Assembly: GCF_001659605.2 (NCBI RefSeq)
Contig: NC_035174.2
Location: forward strand, 21,960,027 to 22,024,026
Source of the DNA: Manihot esculenta
Lineage: Eukaryota > Streptophyta > Magnoliopsida > Malpighiales > Euphorbiaceae
Length of the DNA: 64,000 nt
Direction: 5' to 3'
Both the position numbers and the translations under genes were made by a program. Below are positions 58,150 through 64,000 of this stretch, one piece after another. Under the pieces are notes generated by a model. It saw only the letters and a list, made by a program, of their open reading frames with translations, was not told the origin of the DNA and searched no databases. Position 1 is the first letter of the stretch, and each line of letters opens with the position of its first letter.

Positions 58150-59926
58150 ACTAATGATATTTTCTTTGCTCTAAAGAAAATACACCCCATAAAGTATCCT
58201 AGACCGGATGATATGCCTACTATCTTTTTCAAAAATTATTGTCATATAGGTTTGATGTAGCCTAATCTACTCTTTATGTGTTGAATAATTTTGTTGACTC
58301 TTCTATTCTTAGCCGCACTTTATTATTTTGATCCCAAATATAAAAAATCAAGAGTACCTAAAGACTATAGGTCTATCTCTATATATGTAATGTTGTTTAT
58401 AAGCTAATTACAAAATGTATTGCCAATCTTCTAAAGGTTATTCTACCTATTATTATCCATGAAACACGATGTGGTTTTGTGTCTGGTCAGTTGGCGTTGC
58501 GATAATGCTTTGATTTTTTTTGAAATATTTAATCATTTGAAGCAAAAAGGAAAGCAAACATGGTTTTACTTTGTTGACATGTGTAAAGTCTATGATTGGG
58601 TTGGATTTCTTTTTTTTTGAAGTCAATGATACGTAAATTGGGGTTCCACAAAGATTTTATTCAATTAATAATGGTGTGTTCTTCCTCCGCTTCTTAATCA
58701 ATTCTTGTAAATGGCTCACCCATTGATTCTTTCTAGCCTACTAAGGGATTATGGCAAGGAGATCCCTTGTCTCTCTATTTATTCCTGTTATGCACGGAAG
58801 GACTCCCTTCATAAATAACATGCAAAATCACAAGGACAATTCCATGGTATCAAATTACTAGGAGGGCTCCCTCTATTTCTCATTGTTCCTTGCAGACGAT
58901 AGCACTGAGCAACTGAACATAAAGATGGATGTATTGAGTCGCAATCTCCAAATATATGCGCATGCATCTAGCCAGTAAGTGAACCCGGATAAATCTAAGT
59001 TATCAACTAGCCAAAATGTGCATATAGAATTGAAATTTTCTCTTAGACAAAGCAGTGGGGTAAAGGTTGTCGACAGACTTTCTAGGTATTTGGGTTTGCC
59101 TTCTACTATTGGTAAATTAAATTGGGAGTGTTTCGTGTACTCTCTATGATTCATTTTGCAAGAAAAGAATTCATTGCAAAAGAATTCAAATGAAATCTTG
59201 TAAAATTTTATTTTTTTTGAAAATGAAAATTTTGTAAGTTAAAAAAAAATGAATTCTTTAATTTAAAAATAATAATAATAAAAAAGTTTGAATTCAATTG
59301 AATTGAATTCTTATTAAATTTTTATTTCCAAATAAGGGATAGTAAAATCACGGGTTTAGAGTAAAATTGCAAAGTTGCCATACTCATGTTCTGCCTCCTG
59401 CAGGCAACGAATTTATGATCAAATCAGTTATCTAGAGTTATTCCTGAATATGCTATAAGCTGCTTTCTCTTTCCTTAGACATTATGTAAGGATTTAAAAA
59501 TGATGTAGCCAAATTCTTTTGGGTGATACAGAGGAATAGAGGATCAAAGGAAGGTTCACTAGTTATCCTAGCATAGATCAATTGATTCTAAAGTAGATGG
59601 TGGACTAGGATTTCGTATTTTTTTCTGAATTCAACATTGTTACGCTTTTTAAGCATGTTCAACTGGTCATCACTTCTTCTGCTTCTTTAGCTTCAAAAGT
59701 GCTTCAAGCAAAATCCTTCACATATTGAAATATTTTTAGAGGCACATTTAGGACATGGACCAAGCTATCTACGGCATAGCATTTCACATGCCCGTAATAC
59801 TTTTGTCTTCTAGACTACAATGGTGTATTGGCACTGGTGAGGTGTATATTTGAAAAGATCAATGGTTGTCGAGACAGAATAGAGGTAAGTTATGGTCTTT
59901 TGATATTTTGAGGAATACTGCTACTT
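58150..59926 (+). pseudogene. L1-type LINE reverse transcriptase relic
   Basis: Plus strand, many frame breaks. Recognisable non-LTR RT pieces in order: YPRPDDMP near 58200 (family PGPDG), HETRCGFVSGQLA near 58460, IRKLGFHKDFIQL near 58630, and TKGLWQGDPLSLYLFLLCTE at about 58740-58799. DGGLGFRIFF lies near 59590 (C-terminal LINE motif), then LQWCIGTGE near 59815. The catalytic FADD block near 58890 reads as a broken VPCRR. Its 3' end appears cut by K2. Confidence 0.75.
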
Positions 59927-60246
59927 GACAGCAGTTGAGTTTCCCTCTGAACATGAAGACCTGAGTTTTTGGAAATCAACTGAAATATAATTTTTTGTAT
60001 TTTGATTTAGTAAAAAGTTAGTAGAACAGGGACTTGATTGTAGCAAAAAATTTCAGCAGCTACTTTTGTGGTTTTCTTTTGTATTAGGTAGTTGTTAGTT
60101 GAATATCTGTATTGATAAAGTTATCTTTCCATATCTGTACTTTGTATATATGGAAAGCTGATCAAGTCTTAAATGATATGCTATTTGAATTTTTTTTTCC
60201 TCTCGTTACTTCACTTCTCTTCTCTGTTTTCTTCTTCCATTCTAAA
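59927..60246 (+). repeat. K2 5' LTR (approximate)
   Basis: AT-rich stretch between LINE sequence and a copia primer site. Neither end is a clean TG/CA, so both limits are uncertain by tens of bases; the partner LTR lies outside the window. Confidence 0.4.
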
Positions 60247-60248
60247 AG

Positions 60249-60261
60249 TGGTATCAGAGCC
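60249..60261 (+). promoter_or_regulatory. K2 primer binding site
   Basis: GTGGTATCAGAGC, initiator Met tRNA type, about 50 bp before the gag ATG at 60310. Confidence 0.75.
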
Positions 60262-60309
60262 TTCTTCCTTAAAGGCCTTGAGTTTCAAATACTTAGAGAT
60301 CTCACTTAA

Positions 60310-61145
60310 ATGGCTTCAAGTATTACTTTGCCATCTCCACTAGTGTTTATAGGGAGAATTACAACTATTGGGTAGTGAGAACAGAAGCTTATTTGCTTGC
60401 CTATAATCTGTTGAGTGTTGTGGAGGAGTATGTGAGAGAACCACTGCCTGAGAATCCCACAGTAGCATAGATTAAGCAAGATTCAGAAGGGTCCATGAAA
60501 AATTTGAAAGCCTTGTTAATCCTTCATTCAGCAGCATCAGAAGATATTTTCTCAAGACTGGTAGCCTTCAGAATAGCTAAAAAGGCTTAGTATTATTTGA
60601 AGGAAGAATATGCTGGAAGTGCTAAAGTAAGAGGAGTGAAGCTATTAACTCCCAAAAGAAAGTTTGAATTGCTAAAAATGCAAGATGAAAGTATCAAGGA
60701 TTACTCTACAAGAATAATGAATTTGGTAAACCAAATTAGGCTGCTAGGAGGAGATTTTAAAGATCAGAGAATTGTTGAAAAAATGATGATCAGTCTTCTA
60801 GAAAAGTTTGAATCAAAGCTATCTGTGATTGAAAAAACATGTGACCTTGAGAAGCTTTCTATTGCTGAATTCATCAGTAAATTGCAAGCACAGGAGCAAA
60901 GGGTTTCAATGAAAAGTGATGAGATTACTGAAAATTCCATTCAAGTTAGGCAAAGGGCCAAACTTGGAGCTTCAAGTTCAAAGGAGGGAGTCCAATCCTC
61001 CACCAACAAAGGGAAGCAGCAGCAAAGTTCAAAAGACCCATCTAAAAACAACAAATATCCTCCTTGTGGAAAGTGTGGAAAAAGCAACCATTCAAAGATC
61101 AAATGTTGGAAAAATATGCAGCGTAAGCACTGCAAAAAAGACTAG
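60310..61145 (+). pseudogene. gag: K2 gag
   Basis: Start MASSITLPSPL, then a frame shift near 60350 into NYNYWVVRTEAYL, the usual copia gag opening. The 182-aa open part (60597-61145) has YAGSAKVRGVKLLTPKRKFE, DYSTRIMNLVNQIRLLG and LSIAEFISKLQAQEQR. The CCHC knuckle CGKCGKSNHSKIKC follows. In-frame stops at about 60468 (expected glutamine) and 60587 (expected tryptophan) break the first half. Confidence 0.85.
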
Positions 61146-61289
61146 TCACATAGAGTAGGTATGCTGGAAGAAGAAAAATCAAACCTCGCAGCATAAGGGT
61201 GAATCTCAACACCAACAACAACCTGTTCTGCAGCAGCAAATCAACCTTGCAGAGAAGCATGTGCAGCAGGAAAGTCGCCTTTTTATGAT

Positions 61290-61860
61290 GACTTAAGCCT
61301 TTTATGTGAGTGGAAATGACTTGTGGTACATTGACAGTGGATGTACAAGTCATATGGCCAAGGATTAAAGTCTCTTTTTCAACCTGGATGTTAATTGCAG
61401 ATTAAAGGTGAAACTTGGCAATGGATCAATCGTGGAAGATCATGGAAAAGGCTCAATCCCAATTCAGACTAAGCAAGGTATCAAGTTAATTACTGATGTG
61501 CTTCTTATTCCTAACTTCGATCAAAATCTGCTAAGTGTATCTCAAATGGAGAACAAAGGGTATTCAATTTTATTTAAAGACGACCACTGTTATATTTATG
61601 ATGCTGCCAATGTTGAAATAGCAAAAGTACAAAAAGTTGAAAATAGCTATGTGCTTAGATTGAATTGTGCAAATCAGCATGCTCTTACTGTGAGGAATGA
61701 TGATACTTGGCTGTGGTATAAAAGATTTGGCCACTACAATGTTGATTCCTTGAAATTTATGCAAAGAAGTGGTATGGTTGTTGATCTGCCTATGCTAGAT
61801 AACAGTGAATGTGTGTGTGGTGCCTGCCAACTTGGTGAATTACATAGGACAAGCTTTCAG
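61290..61860 (+). pseudogene. K2 protease and pre-integrase domain
   Basis: The protease active site is LWYIDSGCTSHM (about 61320-61355), preceded and followed by frame breaks. The open piece 61408-61863 continues with LITDVLLIPNFDQNLLSVSQ and the zinc-binding pre-integrase block WYKRFGHYNVDSLKF...CGACQLG. The family protease cleaves the gag-pol product. Confidence 0.82.
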
Positions 61861-62640
61861 TAGTGTGAAGAGAGTTTCAAGAAAACTTGAGCTTATACAC
61901 ACATATGTGTGGTCCTATGGATTATGAATCTTTGAGTAAGAATAAATACTTTGTGTTATTTATTGATGACTTTACATGAATGACTTGGGTGTACTTTCTA
62001 ACAAATAAGGCCCAAGAATTATATGTATTTAAAAAATTCAAAGATCTAGTAGAGAAACAAAGTGAAGCTGAAATTTCTTGCTTAAGATCAGACAATGGAG
62101 GTGAATATGCCTCATTTGGATTCAAAAGATTTTGTGAAGAGAATGGCATTCAACATCAGTGTACTATCAGTTATTCACTAAAGATGATGGAGTGTCAAAG
62201 AGGAAGAACTTGACAGTGGTGGAAATGGCCAGGTGTATGTTGTCAGAGAGTTTTCTTCCCAAGTGTTTTTGGGCTGAAGCAGTTTACACTGCTGTCTACT
62301 TGATCAATGGGCTACCTACAAAATCTGTTAAGGATATGACACCAATTGAAGCTTGGAGTGGATCAAAGCCTTGTGTAAAACACTTGAAAATTTTTAGTTC
62401 AGTATGCTACTCACATTCCATCAGCTAAGAGAGGGAAATTAGATGCCCAAGATGAAGTTGGTCTATTCTTGGGGTATGCAGCCCAAGCTAAGGGATATAG
62501 AGTTTTCGATATGGTGACTAAGAAGGTTTTAGTAAGTAGAGATGTAGTGGTTGATGAATTAGCTTTTTGGGATTGGGATATACAGCAAGTTAAAAAGATA
62601 TTCATATGACACTTCCACAGCAGCCTCAAGCTCTCAAAAT
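61861..62640 (+). pseudogene. pol (int): K2 integrase
   Basis: FVLFIDDFT contains the first catalytic Asp, CLRSDNGGEYASFGFKRF the second. A frame shift near 62170 is followed by DGVSKRKNLTVVEMAR, where the catalytic Glu of the copia consensus is replaced by Lys. LPKCFWAEAVYTAVYLINGL and a further frame shift near 62405 lead to the LFLGYAAQAKGYR-like C-terminal block. Inactive. Confidence 0.83.
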
Positions 62641-62667
62641 ACTGCTATTGAAAGTGTCCAACATGAT

Positions 62668-63512
62668 TTGGTGGATGTTTATGATCCTACTGCAGACTCA
62701 CCAACTAGGAAAACTAAGCCATTAACAGAGGTGTATGAAAGATGTAGACTAGCTGTCATTGAACCAACATGCTATGAAGAAGCTGCAAAATACAAGGAGT
62801 GGCAGATTGCTATGAAAGAAATTGATATGATTAACAAGAATGACACATGGGAACTTGTATCTAAACCTGCAGATGGGCATGTCCTTGGGGTTAAGTGGGT
62901 TTTCAGAACCAAGTTTAACTCTGATGGTTCTATATTCAAGTGGTTAGTGGTGAAGGGTTATGCACAACTTCCAGAAGTGGATTGTGGTGACACCTTTGTA
63001 CCTGTAGCTAGGCATGAAACAATCAAGCTTTTGGCGGCCTTGGCAGCCAAATTAAATTGGAAACTCTATCATCTAGATGTAAAATCAACTTTCTTGAATG
63101 GCATATTGCAAGAGGAGATTTTTATTGAACAACCTCAAGGGTTTGTTGTTGATGGAAAAGCTGTTATGGTGTACAAGTTGAGAAAGGCCTTGTATGGCCT
63201 TAAGCAGGCTCCACAGCCTGGTATACTAGGATTGATTTACACTTGGTCAATCTTGGTTTTATGAGAAGTGAAACTGAAGCAACTCTATATGTGAAGGGAT
63301 ATGAATGTGATCAGCAAATTGTCTCGATTTATGTGGATGACTTGCTCATAACAGGTGGAAATTCTCAGCTGGTGCAGCAATTCAAGCAACTAATGATGGA
63401 TGAATTTGCTATGTCAAATCTTGAAGAAATGAGTTACTTTATTGGGATGGAGGTTGAACAAAGTGATGACAATATCTTCATTTCTCAAAAAAAGTATGCA
63501 TGGGATACTTGA
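62668..63512 (+). pseudogene. pol (RT): K2 reverse transcriptase
   Basis: The first piece (62668-63264) has EWQIAMKEIDMINKNDTWEL, GVKWVFRTKFNSDGS, LAALAAKLNWKLYHLDVKST and FLNGILQEEIFIEQPQGF. It ends in LRKALYGLKQAPQ. A frame shift near 63240 precedes the second piece, with the intact catalytic VSIYVDDLLITGG. A stop at 63510-63512 follows MEVEQSDDNIFISQKKYAW. Confidence 0.87.
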
Positions 63513-64000
63513 AAGAAGTTTCATCTAGAAAAGCGCAAAGAAGTGGCAGTACCTTTGGTTGTAAATGAAAAGTTGTGTAAATAGGATGGAGAAGACAAAA
63601 CTGATGCAACAATTTTCAGAAGCTTGATTGGAAATTTGCTTTATTTGACAGCCACTAGGTCTGATATTATGTATAATGCAAGCTTGCTTTCTAGATTCAT
63701 GAATTCACCAAGTTAAAGGCACCTTGAAGTTGCTAAAAGAGTGCTTAGATACATTAAGGGGACTGCAGACTATGGGATTTATTTTTCAAAATTTGTTAAT
63801 GATGATTTGATAGGATATTCAGAGAGTGATTGGAGGGCGGTATGGATGATTCAAAGAGCACTACTGGTTATTTGTTTTCTTTTGGATCAAGAGTCTTTGC
63901 ATGGACTTCCAAGAAGCAAAAAGTAGTGGCTCAATCCACTTCCGAAGCTGAATGCATTTCAACAGTTGCTGCAACCAATCATGCCATCTGGTTAAGAAAG
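63513..64000 (+). pseudogene. pol (RH): K2 RNase H, cut by window end
   Basis: The RT thumb remnant continues to VLRYIKGTADYGI-like sequence (63741 on). Then SESDWRAVW and a SLHGLPRSKK frame break follow (copia consensus has a WxSKKQ block). Sequence at 63930-64000 resembles the VAQSTSEAEFI region. Catalytic residues cannot all be judged here. Confidence 0.75.

Larger units (their letters stand above)
59927..64000 (+). mobile_element. K2: Ty1/copia element, 3' part outside window
   Basis: Plus-strand element in canonical copia order: gag, protease, integrase, RT, RNase H. It runs off the right edge within RNase H. It is broken by several stops and frameshifts but most domains are readable. 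It differs strongly from K1 in all domains, so it belongs to a different lineage. Confidence 0.85.

Overview
This window is plant nuclear DNA made almost entirely of LTR retrotransposons inserted into one another. Support comes from plant-type Ty3/gypsy elements with an initiator-Met-tRNA primer site and a chromodomain-like integrase tail (Tekay/Del-like), a Tat-clade gypsy with a second RNase H and an antisense ORF, Ty1/copia elements, an L1-type LINE relic and MITE-like foldbacks. I see no host protein-coding gene, rRNA, tRNA gene or CRISPR array. The species cannot be fixed from sequence alone; a eudicot (perhaps Euphorbiaceae) is only a guess.

Layout, outermost to innermost. R, a Tat-like gypsy element on the minus strand, runs from a 3' LTR cut at 26443 to its 5' LTR end at 55780. 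A copia element (K1, plus strand) lies in that 3' LTR and ends at 26442. K1 is itself broken twice: a Tekay-like element (T0, plus) ends at 12555 inside its integrase, and a solo LTR (B, 15694-25446) sits in its 3' LTR. T0's 3' LTR holds a complete Tekay-like element (T1, 743-10413, minus). B holds a scrambled, inverted-repeat element (C, 17692-25236). R's interior also carries element E (28690-39019, itself hit by solo LTR F at 29462-31809) and the short non-autonomous element G (41875-49357). Six of these insertions have matching 5-bp target duplications that can be read directly: GTTTT (T1), CCCTC (B), TCGGC (C), GTATC (E), ATATC (F) and CACCT (G). The stack is therefore up to four levels deep.

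Between E and G a 1,060-bp unit is tandemly triplicated. Each unit holds the promoter end of E's LTR, a piece of R's minisatellite-bearing spacer and the first bases of G. Right of R come AT-rich flank with a possible old LTR (55781-57200), a nested MITE-like foldback (57210-58146), a LINE relic (58150-59926) and a second copia element (K2) that leaves the window at 64000.

The coding parts are gag-protease-RT-RNase H-integrase polyproteins, all broken. T1 and E are the best kept: their frames are open apart from a few nonsense codons, mostly C-to-T or G-to-A changes at CAG/CTG sites, as expected from deamination of CHG-methylated DNA. T0, C, G and E also show large internal deletions or rearrangements. 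Every Tekay-like LTR is long (about 2.2-2.5 kb), starts TGTAATACC and ends GGTCGTTACA (or close variants) in its own sense, and carries arrays of the palindrome TTCGGCNGCCGAA.
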